From assembly GCA_036426205.1 (NCBI GenBank), contig CM071568.1, positions 219,587,216 through 219,651,215 of the forward strand: a stretch of DNA of 64,000 nt, read 5' to 3'. Below, piece by piece: positions 45,724 to 57,335 of this stretch; position 1 is the first letter of the stretch, and every line of letters starts with the position of its first letter. Position numbers and translations under genes: made by a program. Origin of the DNA: Ascaphus truei (taxonomy: Eukaryota; Chordata; Amphibia; Anura; Ascaphidae). The notes beneath the pieces are model-generated. The model ran no database searches, was not told the DNA's origin, and saw only the letters and a list, made by a program, of their open reading frames with translations.

Positions 45724-46927
45724 TGTAGTGGTGTTCCCCCCCGGCCCCTTGTACCTCGGATGCGGGGGTGATCGCGGGTGCTTCCAGGGACCAGCAGCAG
45801 ACCCGCCGGCCCTTCAGAAAGGTGTGGGCCGAACAGGGAGCGCTCCCGTGCTCCGGAGGTTCCACGGTGGCCCGGTAATGAAGGGCGCCACCATCTTAGT
45901 TGACTCACGCATGCGCAGTACAGCGGCAGTGGCGGAGGCGCTCAGTTAGCTCGCGCATGCGCAGGTGAGGTGCGTGCGAGGCGGCCAATGGGAGAATAGC
46001 TCCCAAGAAGACTACAGCCCCCTTCGTGCACAGGGGCTAGGTCAAGTGGTGCCAGGGAGCCAATAGGGTTGCCCGGATGCCCTGCAGAGGGAATTGATAC
46101 TTTTCGCGCACTGGGCCCACGCTAGGAGTCAGGACCAGGAAGAGCTAGGGGTAGGAGGTGAATGCAGGGGTCTGTGACTCACTGCATTAGGCCAGCAGCC
46201 CCCCTAGGCCCCAGTTAGGTCCTGAGCCATATAACAGCTTGTTGTGCTATAGGCTCAGGCCCTAGTTAGGGACTCTGCCCCATTATCTGTTTGGTAGTCA
46301 GAGAAACAGTGCTACGCAGCGCTGCCCTGCAAGGTGGGTTCTGGGCTCATAACGTCACCAAAGACACAGAGACTTGGATATTATCCAAGCCGGAATTCAC
46401 CCCACGCGGTGGCGGATGACGACGTCGGACCGGACGGGATCCCTGTCGTAGTCTACGGAACCCAGGACCGGAGCCCCGGGCAGGTATCATTCAACAAGTG
46501 CACCAACACTGTACAGCAACGCAAGGAGCACGCCTAAAAGGTGGGGGTATCACTTGGGGACTCAAGTGGTAGAGTGGCCAAGGGCCCTGTATAGTTCATT
46601 TGGACACGGTGTGGGGGTACACGGTGGTTGGGAAGGATAATACTTTCAACGAGAGCAAGTATTGTTGTGATTCATATAGAGTATAAGTATATATTTGCAT
46701 GTGTTCAGTAAAGACCGTTCTGTTTATACCAGTGAGTATTATTGTGTTGTGTCCTGAGAGAGACTCCTCCAGCTCTGTCGGGATCCCTCCCATGTGGAGG
46801 CGTTGCACCACGAGATATTGTGATATATATGTCCCCGAGGCTCTCCATGCAGAGGCTTAGGCTCCTGAGGGCCACACAGGTAAATAAGCACCAGTAGCAT
46901 CTGTATTCACAGGGAATACCCGTTACA
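45724..46927 (+). mobile_element. solo LTR with 4-bp target duplication (ACTA)
   Basis: TGTAGTGGTGTTC...CCCGTTACA is flanked by ACTA at 45,720-45,723 and 46,928-46,931. It is the second copy of the family at 15,885-17,073. A GC-rich promoter-like core carries cgcatgcgcagta (45,908) and cgcgcatgcgcagg (45,951), which fit the NRF1 consensus, and CCAAT boxes near 45,984 and 46,070. No AATAAA is obvious; cagtaaagacc near 46,707 is the nearest variant. Confidence 0.85.
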
Positions 46928-46945
46928 ACTATATGAGATGAACTC

Positions 46946-48470
46946 ATATAGGGCTAAATCCTCAGAAGTCCGTTACATGTTTAATCATGACGTTACCCAC
47001 ATTTAACGTATCGATAGTCGTAACACAGATCCCTCATGTTAACTAGAAAAATATGTTAACTAGAAACTATCGTTAACTTTTAACAGATGTCTGGCTTACT
47101 CCTATGTAAATCATATGCGAATGAGTTATTAACCTAACAATGCAGCTCCACAAACCTCCGTTCATGTTAGCGCATGGAAATAATGTTATGATAATTATGT
47201 CAAACCTGCCATTATTCACATCCAGACTATAATTATCAAAGCTTCATTTCTGGGAATTTTTGAGTATAGGACTTATCCCTTTCATTACATGTGTCATGCA
47301 AAGATATATATCATGGATCATATAAATGTCTGAAACACATCAAGAGATGCATATAATAATGTTCATGTAATAAACTATACTATGTTTTTTATTGATTAAA
47401 GTGAATGTAGGATATGTTTGTCTAGTCTAATCTGGTATATAATATTGACTGTATTAAGTATGGCTGTACAATAATACAAGAGACAGAAGTTTGGAACAAA
47501 ACTGTGTGTGAAAAATAAACACAGAAAGATATAACAAAAACAACTACAATAAACAAACACATATATATAAAGTTAATTCCTTTTTTGGTGCCAAAATACC
47601 AGGCTCGCTAGGCCCCCTGGTGCAAGGCCTGCCATGCCTCACTCATGCGACGGGCACTGGAGGTGGTGTTGGTGACTCCACACAGGATGGAGGCATAGGT
47701 TTAGTGGACAGCACCAAGGAGAACCCTGATGTGGGTTTAATGCTGCCGGTGTTGTGAGCGTCGAGGGGGCTCACATGCTCTCCATGCCTTACTGGACAGC
47801 TCATGTCAAACTATTCAGTGCAGCTGCGATTGCACTGCTGTGATGGCGCATCAAGTGGCTGATGACGCTGAATTGGCGCCTTGACATGTGCTCCATACTC
47901 GAAAGCAGGGAGACTATGCTGCGGAAACCTGCCCTCTGTATCTGCAGCAGCTCCTGCTGATGTGCAATTATACCAGCATCAGCCAAGGCATCTACTCTCG
48001 GTGCTGCAGTGAGCCACCTGGGTGCATCAGGAGCAGCAGCAGGAGCAGTGTCAGGAGCAGTTGGAACAGCTGGAGGAGCAGCAGGAGCAGCCGGGGGAGA
48101 AGTGGGAGCTGTGACACAGGCATCAGAAGCTGCGACATAGGCAGTGGGAGCTGCTACTGGGGCAGGTGGAGGAGCAGCAGCAGTGAAAGGTGCAGCGGAA
48201 GGAGGAGCATTCAACTTCCTAGGGGTAACCTCTGTGAGGATCATGGTGATCGTCTCCTCCTCAGCATGGTCTTCATCCAATGGCTCAGCAGCCTCAGGCA
48301 ATGGCTGTGTGCTCGGTGGTCCTGAATTTTTATTTTATTTTATAATCAAATACAGTAATTCAGAACTTGTGTACATATAAGCACATTTGGATGGCTTTGA
48401 GTTACATAAACAGACATTTTTTAACTTATCTAGCTATTTAGAGTATGTTTTAGAAGGAAAGAGAGGTCCT
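46946..48470 (-). mobile_element. truncated second Harbinger-type element
   Basis: Starts ATA|GGGCTAAATCCTCAGAAG, similar in style to the other Harbinger end, and contains a minus-strand exon of a Myb-partner-like gene. The matching right end (complement of ggctaaatcctcag) is not found, so the copy is truncated or the left match is chance. Confidence 0.4.
47798..48321 (-). pseudogene. C-terminal exon of a Harbinger-type accessory protein
   Basis: Minus strand: acceptor TTTATTTTTATTCAG-like AG at 48,322, then GPPSTQPLPEAAEPLDEDHAEEE, a Pro/Ala-rich block (APPPAPVAAPTA...), and a C-terminal amphipathic helix (AHQQELLQIQRAGFRSIVSL, FSVISHLMRHHSSAIAAALN) before the stop near 47,801. The layout of acidic N-side, low-complexity middle and helical end recalls the last exon of the Myb-like protein at 37.3-38.4 kb and other Harbinger partners. 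No Myb-domain exon is found upstream (48.4-48.7 kb), so the gene is partial. The frame itself is open. Confidence 0.45.
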
Positions 48471-48721
48471 GATCCACAAACTGTTGCTAAACTTTAGAAG
48501 GCCTTTGGAGAACTGAGGCATGCTACCGTTTATCACCCTTTGATGGTCCTAAAAAATGCAAAGGAAAACTTTATACTGATTGTTACCTTACTGCAATGTG
48601 CTCATAGGCATGGCTTATAGTGTTTTCTAATTTTATGAGGGCAGACATCTAAGCATGTCACATATGTTATTTAGCAACACCTGTATGTGAGTGCACGGCA
48701 CATAATATTTATTTATATATT

Positions 48722-48757
48722 TATTTATAAAATGTTTTACCAGGAAGTAATACATTG
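48722..48757. repeat. LINE-type 3' tail
   Basis: tataaaatgttttaccagga agtaatacattg matches tails at 9,578 and 55,812. Confidence 0.6.
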
Positions 48758-49034
48758 GGGCCTATTCTATAAGCCTTCATAAAAAAAAATTGCTGGACCG
48801 TTAACGCCGCCAGTTTTTAAAGCATTGCTATCATGGTATTCAGAAAGCCTCAAAAACCTGCAATAGCAAAATGCCCGAAACTGGTGAGTAGGCAGCGACG
48901 TGATGTTCACCTCTCTCAAAAGGGCTCAACCGGTGATCTGTCCCAGCTGCATAGACAGCTGCACCGAGAGAGCTGCCTCTCCCTGCGCATATCTCGGCAG
49001 CGATCTCAGTGTTTACATAACATTAATACTAGTG

Positions 49035-49285
49035 TACGTGAGCAGGGGGTGTCTGGAGCAGAACCACATTGATTTCAGGTCCGGGGAGCCCCTGCTTCCG
49101 AAGATACAGGCCCCCTTATGGGGTGCTGGTATCTCCTATGCATTTAAATGTCTCGCGTCACATGAACATGGGATTTAAATGCATAGGAGATATCAGCACC
49201 CCACAATGGAGCCTGTATCTTTGGAAGCAGGGGGTCAAATCAACGCGGTTCTGCTCCGTAGACCCCCTGCTCACACACACTAGAA
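49035..49285. repeat. 250-bp palindrome
   Basis: gtgagcagggggtgtctgga pairs with cgtagaccccctgctcacac; gatacaggcccccttatggg pairs with acaatggagcctgtatct; the centre is ctcctatgcatttaaatg...catttaaatgcataggag. A diverged version is at 18,848-19,080. Confidence 0.85.
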
Positions 49286-49449
49286 TAATTTTTTTATTAA
49301 AACAGCTTTATTACTTTAGCGGCTAGCCGCTAAGGCAATGAAGGGGTTAACCACCAGTGCCCGGTTTATTGTGTATATCGGAGGTGGGTGAAGGTGGTAT
49401 TTGGCCCTTGGTGGGTGTTTAGGCCTTGCAGGGGGGAGTGCGGGTGGAG

Positions 49450-49515
49450 TTCACCCCTTCATAACCTTAGCGGTTAATACCGTTAAGGTAATGAAGTGGT
49501 TAACCCCTCTCCCTA
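49450..49515. repeat. TTAACCCC foldback module
   Basis: caccccttcataaccttagc pairs with gttaaggtaatgaagtggtt around ggttaatacc. Confidence 0.7.
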
Positions 49516-49769
49516 CCACTTGGTAGGCCTAAACATCCATCCTTGGGCTACTAACCCCTTCACCCAATCCCTCTACCCACAATAAACAAAAATACACACA
49601 ACAACCCTACTACCCACCTCCACTATCCCCAACAGCCCCGCCCCCTTCCCCAACACATACAGTACAGTAATGGGCAAAATTACTATTATCCAGATATGGA
49701 TAATAGCTCATTTACCCATTCAAAATAAAACATTAGCCAGCCAGCATAAATAAAATAAATACATCTTTC

Positions 49770-49840
49770 TACTTACCCCTGCCATCATGAAGGGCGTCCT
49801 CGTCAGCATACACCAGGTCCATGTCCTTCATTGCCAGCAA
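49770..49840 (-). other. exon-like module ending in GTAAGT, minus strand
   Basis: Minus strand encodes LLAMKDMDLVYADEDALHDG and ends catgatggcaggg|gtaagt (donor at plus 49,775-49,776). It is the longest and cleanest of the five copies. Confidence 0.5.
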
Positions 49841-50189
49841 GAGTACATGAAAAAATACAATCTAATTGCACCTAACCCCTTAATCACCTTAGCGATTAAT
49901 AACCGCTATGGTAATTAAAGGTTTAACCCTGTCTCGTCCCTTTAAGGGATAATGTCACATCCTTTAAACTAATGTAACATATCACATGGTACAGCAATCA
50001 ATGGGATTGTCTTCAATCCTATTGGCTGTAATACAATGTGATATGAGACATGTGGTTTTAAGGATGGGATGTATATTCCTTGGAGATGACGTCACATCCT
50101 TAAAAAAAAATTAAAAAAGAGGCGGGCACATGATACAGTGTTCAATCGGATAAGAGCTGTACCATCTCACCCTAAAATGCAACATCACA

Positions 50190-50480
50190 GGCCCTATATA
50201 AGGTCTGTTCCATCTCATTTTAGCTCAAGAAGACGATGGGACAACATCCGTTGTGGATTTAACATGGGGTATTTTGGATTGAAATAAAGAAGATTAAAGA
50301 AAAGAAGAAAATAATGACAGATGAAGATAGAAGAAGGTGAAAGAAGATCAAAGAAATAAGATTTTTTACCTGATGCAGATCTTCAAGGAGGATGGAGACG
50401 GATTGTGGGTAATTACGTCGCGGGTTGAGAGTTTGCAGATATGCCGGGATTCAGAGGGTGAAGACTTCTAAAGGTAAGAT
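50190..50480 (+). promoter_or_regulatory. TATA box and purine-rich exon-like module
   Basis: CTATATAAGG at 50,193-50,202 is followed by purine-rich DNA and ends cttctaaag|gtaaga near 50,474, then by the tacagtgacaggcaatgca segment (50,613) related to the other copies. Confidence 0.4.
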
Positions 50481-50976
50481 AGACATTGAATGTATGTAAA
50501 TGTCTTTTTTCAGGTTTTTTTTATTGTATTTAATTTTATGTTTTTAATTGCCCATTGACTGATAATGTATTAATCTGATGGTACAGATAAATACAGTGAC
50601 AGGCAATGCATGTTATGGCAAATGATTGTTTTGAATTGATTGTAATTTTTTCTGTTTATTGTTTCGATTAAAATTGTTTGGAAATTTTTAAGATTGGTTA
50701 GCGTTTTAAATTAATGAATAGTTTTGTTGGCAAGTGGTATTATTTATTTAATTTATTTGTTGGCTAGTGCTTTTATTTCTTGAATTGGTTGGATAGGTGT
50801 TTATTTAATTTTATTCTTATGTTTTGGAATAGCATCATTTTTATTATTTTGCTGTTTTGGTGATAGATACTTTGTATTCATGTGTACTATTAGATTTTTT
50901 AATTCTTTTATTGTTGGGGTGTTTAGGTTCTTGTGTATTTCTTTTATTATTGTGTATTTTTGGCCTTAATGATTGT

Positions 50977-51675
<699 letters not shown>

Positions 51676-52370
51676 GTGAGAAAAACATTTCAGTTCGTAT
51701 TAATATTAATGGGGCCCTGAATTTTTTTTGCCCGGGGGCCAGCGCATGTCTAGTTATGCTACGGCTAGCACATGATCTTTCATGGTAATCTTTAGACTGT
51801 ACTGTTCTGGGCAGAACTCTATTTTAACCTCCTGGACACAATGTTTCAAATGCTTATATCTCCTGAACAAAGCATCAGATTGTAAAAATAAAATAAACTT
51901 TGAAAAGGGCAAGTAGAGATTTCTTAAATTAAGTAGAAGAAAATGCCAAAAATGGACCAAGTCTTTGCTCCAAATTTTGCCCTGTGTTCATCAGTTTGCA
52001 GTTTGGGGAGTGTCAATCGGAGGAGTTACATGATGTACAGATTTGCATTAAAAAAATCTGATTTATGGCGAACAATTTGCATCAAATGTAAGAAAAATGT
52101 TCTTCATTTCATTCAAACGCAGACAGAAAATGGAGCAATGTGTCCAAATAAACTTCTATTTGATACATCTACCCCATTGACTTTAAAATATTTCTAAAAA
52201 TGTCACTGAATTAATTAGATTCAATTTTTAGCAATTAGTGATGTGCACATTTTTTGCTTATCGTTTGCATATTCTGAAACATTTGGCATTGTTTTCCCGC
52301 AAAAGAATATTCCAAAAATGCTAAGCTGTGCAAAACAATTTGTCAAGCATTAAACATCAATGTTGTCTTT
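51676..52370. other. gene-free stretch
   Basis: No gene. AT-rich except for a gcccgggggccagcg patch near 51,730. Confidence 0.4.
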
Positions 52371-52372
52371 TA

Positions 52373-52686
52373 CAGATGCAGCGGCCGTTATTTTAAGGCA
52401 TCACAGCGCTTCTGTACTCCACGCGGCATGAAAGCGGACAATCGCCCAAGGCACAAGTGTTTATCGCGGTTGCTTTGTTTAAATTTAATGCAATTGTACA
52501 GTACGGTGCTACTGTGCTACTGTGTCAATTTCAGGTGTGTAAAAGCCAGAAAACTAAAATGCCATTTTATGCACTCACCTGCACTCGCGTCTTAAGGCGG
52601 AACGGTTGGAAGCAATCCCGCGCCATAACAGGGGTATTCTGAGGTTGCACACGTGTGATTTGTTAAAATAACGGCCGCTGCATCTG
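52373..52686. mobile_element. 314-bp MITE with TA target duplication
   Basis: Ends are inverted: CAGATGCAGCGGCCGTTATT on the left and the same on the other strand at the right (to 52,686), continuing TTAA, about 24 bp perfect. TA flanks at 52,371-52,372 and 52,687-52,688 fit Tc1/mariner-type insertion. No coding content. Confidence 0.8.
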
Positions 52687-52699
52687 TATACTGGCATTT

Positions 52700-53005
52700 A
52701 AAGCCAATTTTGCTAATAAATACAACCTCAGATGAACAACAACACATGACACACGTGTCATGATTTATTTAACAAAAATAAAGTCAAAATGGAGAAGCCA
52801 TGTGTGAAAAACAAGTATACCTTATGATTCAATAGCTTGTAGAAACACCTTTAGCAGCAATAACTTGAAGTAATTTTTTTCTGTATGTCTTTATCAGTCT
52901 CTCACATCATTGTGGAGGAATTTTGGCCAATTCTTCTTTACAACGTTGCTTCAGTTCATTGAGGTTTGTGGGCATTTGTTTATGCACAGCTCTCTTAAGG
53001 GACTC
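52700..53005 (-). pseudogene. Tc1-like transposase, C-terminal fragment
   Basis: Minus strand from about 53,003 reads NLNELKQRCKEELAKIPPQ, a stop in place of a residue, then CERLIKTYRKKLLQVIAAKG and a stop at 52,829-52,831. This is the conserved end of Tc1-family transposases (KEEWAKI...C..LI.SYP.RL..VIAAKG). Only the last 55-60 residues remain; the DDE core is absent. 52,700-52,828 (ataaagtcaaaatggagaag, acaacctcagatgaacaaca) looks like the same element's 3' terminal region. Confidence 0.8.
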
Positions 53006-53080
53006 CACGTGCACGCACACATACGTGATGACGTCACCACTTCCCTACGCATTTCGTCACGCCTCGTGACTTCATCAGGT

Positions 53081-53671
53081 GCTCTACATCTTTTGGGATA
53101 TTGCTCTGGACTTTCTACTAGTGGCAGCATGCCCCAGGACAAGCACAGGAGGGGGACACTCCAGAGATGTGAGTAGAAATCTTCATTCAACAGTGCATTA
53201 TCTGTGTGGTTTTATGGAGGTCCAGGGACCATCCCAATGAGGTGTGGAGTAGTGGGATATTTTCTACGTTCATGCGGGGGCCAGCCGAGTGACGTCATCA
53301 CGCTAATGGCGCGAAACGGAGCATTAGTGAGTATGCTTTAAAAGGGGTGAGGGTATGTGTGTTTGAATACTCCTTGATAAAGTGCTATATGCACGAAACA
53401 TGTAGGAGGTTTTGGCACTTCCGTTTTTTATGGACGAAAAAAGATTTATTTTTAACCTACTTTTTTGACCCACTCTCTTTGGCGGTGCGCTACATCTTTT
53501 GGGATATTGCTCTGGACTTTCTACTAGTGGCAGCATGCCCCAGGACAAGAATAGGAAGGGGACACTCCAGAGATGTGAGTAGAAATCTTCATTCAACATT
53601 GCATTATCTGTGTGGTTTTATGGTGGTCCAGGGATCATCCCAATGAGGTGTGGAGTAGTGGGATATTTTCT
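53081..53671. repeat. 185-bp direct repeat, offset 406 bp
   Basis: 53,081-53,265 and 53,487-53,671 both run from gctacatcttttgggatatt to agtagtgggatattttct with very few differences. Each is preceded by a copy of the GAAACGCGTAGG-type motif, in opposite orientations (53,043-53,080 and 53,374-53,412). Confidence 0.9.
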
Positions 53672-54044
53672 CCTTGCTCTGCCCTTTCAGGGATTATTGG
53701 TCCCCTTGAGTATTATTATACCACTTGAATATTGTGCATTACTATAATTACTCCCAGGACCAGTGCTATGGATTTATGTGGATGATCATTATCAAGCATA
53801 TCATGCGGATCCGGCACTAGAGCGCTTATACCACAGCAAATTCTCAGATATGAACTATTTGGACTTATCCTTTTGGATTTAAGACACTTTTTTCACTTAT
53901 CACTTTATGGTTATTTATAATTAATTTTAGTATAGTATTATCTACACAATTATTATGAATTCATTTTCTATATTATTACTTGATTATTGCACCTTTAATT
54001 ACTTTATTTCTACATAAGCGCTACATCTTTGTGTGTGTTTCTTG

Positions 54045-54076
<32 letters not shown>

Positions 54077-54125
54077 GAGATTGTGGAAAACAATTGAAAT
54101 TGGTGAAATACTACCAATATCAAAT
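53672..54125. other. gene-free AT-rich stretch with (AT)n
   Basis: Contains a (TA)n run at about 54,044-54,072. No gene. Confidence 0.6.
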
Positions 54126-54898
54126 TGTACGGTAGCAGGGTTCTCCCACTCACTCCTTACCTGTGTTGGGGATTGTTCTTGCTCTCCCTTCCTCCTCTCA
54201 GCGTTACCCTCTACGCTGCCGGGCTCCGTGTCAGCTGAAGCTCTCACACGCGGCCGCCATCTTGGCCGGGACGTGCGCTGGATGGTCTTACATGCGCACG
54301 CTCCCGGCCATAATTTATTCACTGCACAGGCAGTTCAGCCACGCCCCCGGCACTCGCTCCAGCCATACTCACGCCCCCCTGCTTCCCCGCTGATGCCGCT
54401 TCAACATCTCAGCGTGCACCTATCAGCTCATGCTCCACGGCACACCTTTGCTCCAACTACCTCTGATTGGCTCTCCCACCTTTATTACCCCATTCCTTCC
54501 CTGGAGTCATTGCTCTGCATAGCCTCAGCTTACCTGGTGTGGATTCTCTCTCTGGCTTGTGTTTTGTGATTCTTAGGGTTTGACCCGGCTTGGCTTACGA
54601 CTCCTCTCCTGGCTCTCGACCCCGGCATCCTCATCACTATGCTGTTTCTCTCCACCCTCGACCTCAGCTTGGTCTTCTACTATCCGGACATCTTCTCTCC
54701 TCGACCCTCGTCATTGGCACCCACTATGATTACTCTCACTCCGGATATGACAGGTACCACTATACCATACTAAGTCTCTTGGCCTGTCTTCGCAAACTAC
54801 CACACTCCGGACATGCTTCCTCTGCTGCGGGTGCGTGTTACTAACGTCCCACCTCAGTAGAGGGACGGGTCTGGTCTGCGGGCAGCACTACCGTGACA
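54126..54898 (+). mobile_element. solo LTR with 5-bp target duplication (CAAAT)
   Basis: TGTACGGTAGCAGGG...CACTACCGTGACA is flanked by CAAAT at 54,121-54,125 and 54,899-54,903. The interior is GC-rich and CpG-containing. The ends show a short inverted match (ACGGTAG/CTACCGT). TG...CA with 5-bp duplication suggests an LTR. Because of the inverted ends, a DNA element with a longer duplication remains possible. ORFs here are incidental. Confidence 0.65.
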
Positions 54899-56440
54899 CA
54901 AATTTTGTGAACCACTTTGAAGACAATCGTACAACTCTATTAAGAATGTAGGATTTCATTTTGTTTTATTTATGTTTTGTGTACTCCATAGGATTCTCCA
55001 GAAAAAAAGCCATTTGTATCATTACATCTTTTAAATGTTTACCTCATACGCACACATTACCTTTCCTTGTTTATTTATTTATTTGTAACCCCCACTTCCA
55101 TGAGGTTATCCAGGTTAATAGCAGAGTAGTGGACGCTGGGCCCACCCTGTGTTGCCACGGGGATGCTGACATCACAGGCGAATATGTAGGATAGGACGAT
55201 TTTGGAAGATATGTTCCTGCAGAACAAGAGGAGAGGAGCCTCTGGGATTGAAGATAAGGATAATGCTCATGACGTAATAGAAGGGATCAGGCCCTGAATG
55301 TTTATTATGTTACAGATAGGGACAGTGCCCTGATAGTGAGGATCCCAATTATATGGCAAACGGACATATGCAAGTACCACATAGGGAGAAACAGACACGC
55401 CACAGCGCGCCATATACAGAGGGTCCCCGGTGTTAGCGGATCAGCTCTACATGCAGAGCTATCTGAGTATTCTCCTCAATCAGTAAGAAAGTTGCAGTTC
55501 CTAGTCCAGAATGGAGTGTAAATAGTACTTGCTCAGAACTGGCTAGGATCCCAGTAAGGGCCCACAGTAGATGGGGTATAACTGATGTTAAGAATCTACT
55601 GTGTGTGAGATGTATCCTCATGCCTGAGGACATGAATAAAGACTGAGTTGAACTATAAAAGTTCCTGCTGCCCATCATTTTCATCCTTGCTATCTCATCG
55701 CCAAGCCGCCTGAATCCAGCACCCTGATTTGAGGTAAACTATGCTGAGTAGCCAAATACTGCGCACTGATGTAAACTCCCTAGGAGTCAGGCAGGGAGGG
55801 TTATATATTTATAAATGGTTTTACCAGGAAGTAATACATTGAGACTTACAGTACCTGTGTAGTGCCTACATTTTTATAAGTTGTCATTTATCCAAGTTCC
55901 CTGGACATATTATAGTGGCAATCCGATGACATGCAGAGCACATTTACATAAATGCAATGTTGAAAAAACATGTAATGTCATGTTATACTTTGTAAATAAT
56001 TAAAGAACTTACTATAATTATATAAAATTGTGTATTGCAATAATTTATTTTCATTTTTCATCTACTTCTAAATATGGTGTCAAGCTGGAGGACACTGCAG
56101 ATGCATATTATTGTCCCAAATGAAGAGATCATCCTAGTGCCAAATAGTGAAGCTCTGTATTTTACACTTGCTTTAGAAGAATCCCCATGATTGGCTACAG
56201 TAACCAGGATCCTTTTGAGACCTTGCAAAGTTTAAAGAACCTACACATAACAGCTGTATTGTGCAATTGGGGAACTTGGCAGCTTGACCTCTTTATAATC
56301 TTCCAAAAGTTCAACTATGTTCTCATAACAAACAAAATGGACCATTTGAAATTCTGAGGTATATAGCTACAAATATCTGTAATGACCACTTGAATTCATT
56401 TACTAAAGATGTTTAGTAGTGGTACTGTAAGCATCTATAT
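54899..56440. other. gene-free stretch, possible LTR remnant at 55.3-55.75 kb
   Basis: 55,307-55,750 has a gtgaggatcccaatt...cctgaggacatgaataaaga layout with AATAAA at 55,636, resembling an LTR, but no TG...CA pair or duplication was found. A LINE-type tail (ataaatggttttaccaggaa) lies at 55,810. Otherwise nothing recognised. Confidence 0.3.
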
Positions 56441-56449
56441 ATATAATTC

Positions 56450-56625
56450 TCTAAGGATGTCTGCACATCCCTCTGTGTTAGGCTGAACAGCCTGTCACTC
56501 ACCCAGGAACAACATGTGAGGTTGATCATCCCTACCCTTCTTTGATAGGCTGATCGGCCTGTCACTCACCCAGGGACAGCCAATGAGGCTGCATATCCTG
56601 TGTAATGAGCCTGCAGATTGGCCGT
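56450..56625. repeat. imperfect tandem duplication, about 75-bp unit
   Basis: ttaggctgaacagcctgtca plus ctcacccaggaacaac (56,478) recurs as ataggctgatcggcctgtca plus ctcacccagggacagcc (56,543). Preceded by ctatatatataattctcta. Confidence 0.7.
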
Positions 56626-57335
56626 GTAGCATCTAAGTGTTTGTGGAGTTCAAATTGATGTTGAATTGGTGGTGAAGAATACAATAATTTGAATCTGCAC
56701 TTCATCATCAACCCTAAAACTGTGAGAATTTAGCTTTCTATCTGTTCTGTCATTTTTTACACATCTAACGGCTAACTTCCTAAGCTACTGTGTAACCTTG
56801 AGGGCTACACTGCCCTTCCAGGCCTGATATATGCATCTGCTCTTTCCACTCCTTCTCTTCTTATCCTCCAATACCTGGCACCTCTCTCCTCCAAGAGAGA
56901 GATAGCAAGGAGAGGAGGAGAAAGAGAGAGAGAGACAGCAGGCAGTGGAAGAGTCAGAGGGATGATGAGGAATGGAGAGCAGTGTGCACATTGGGCAGGA
57001 GGGAGTGCAAAGAGAGGGGAGGAGAGACAGTAAGGACAGTAGAAGGAGGAAACAGGGAGACAGCAAGGAGAGGAGGAGACAGATGAGAAGTAGGAGAGGA
57101 GGAAGAAACATCAGAACATACATAGATTTTTTTTTTCAAACTTTGTTTGAAGATTCAGTTGGAGCAAAGTAAACTAATGGCAGTGATAGGTCAGGTAAGT
57201 TACCTGGGAAAAATACCAATTTAAATCATTTAAATATACTTTCATAGTCAAATTAGTCTATTTCGTAGGTATTTCAGGTGTGTTCACTGTATCTCCCCAC
57301 ATGTTGTATAGATGAGTGTTTTGGGAGTTATTTGT
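56626..57335. other. gene-free stretch with purine-rich tract
   Basis: 56,880-57,115 is a homopurine-rich gaggagagac tract. The ORFs on both strands across it are repeat artefacts. Confidence 0.5.

Larger units (their letters stand above)
48757..50970. mobile_element. non-autonomous Harbinger-type element, left end present
   Basis: Left end GGGGCCTATTCTATAAGCC aligns with the element at 25,705 for over 100 bp (cgccagtttttaaagcattg versus cgccgttttttggagcgttg; atcatggtattcag versus atcacggtattcag). Contains two large palindromes, two TTAACCCC foldbacks, a minus-strand exon-like module and a plus-strand TATA module. The right end is not found before the (GAT)n tract. Confidence 0.6.

Noticed and set aside
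47888..48325. Plus-strand ORF with S/R-rich sequence
   Set aside because: Antisense of the Ala/Pro-rich minus-strand exon, which has a splice acceptor and a helical C-terminus.
54033..54569. 178-residue ORF in the GC-rich region
   Set aside because: Lies within a solo LTR with target duplication; no domain and starts in an AT microsatellite.
56440..56640. Helitron 5' end (ctatatatataattctctaag)
   Set aside because: The start is suggestive, but no CTRR hairpin terminus or A|T insertion site was found.
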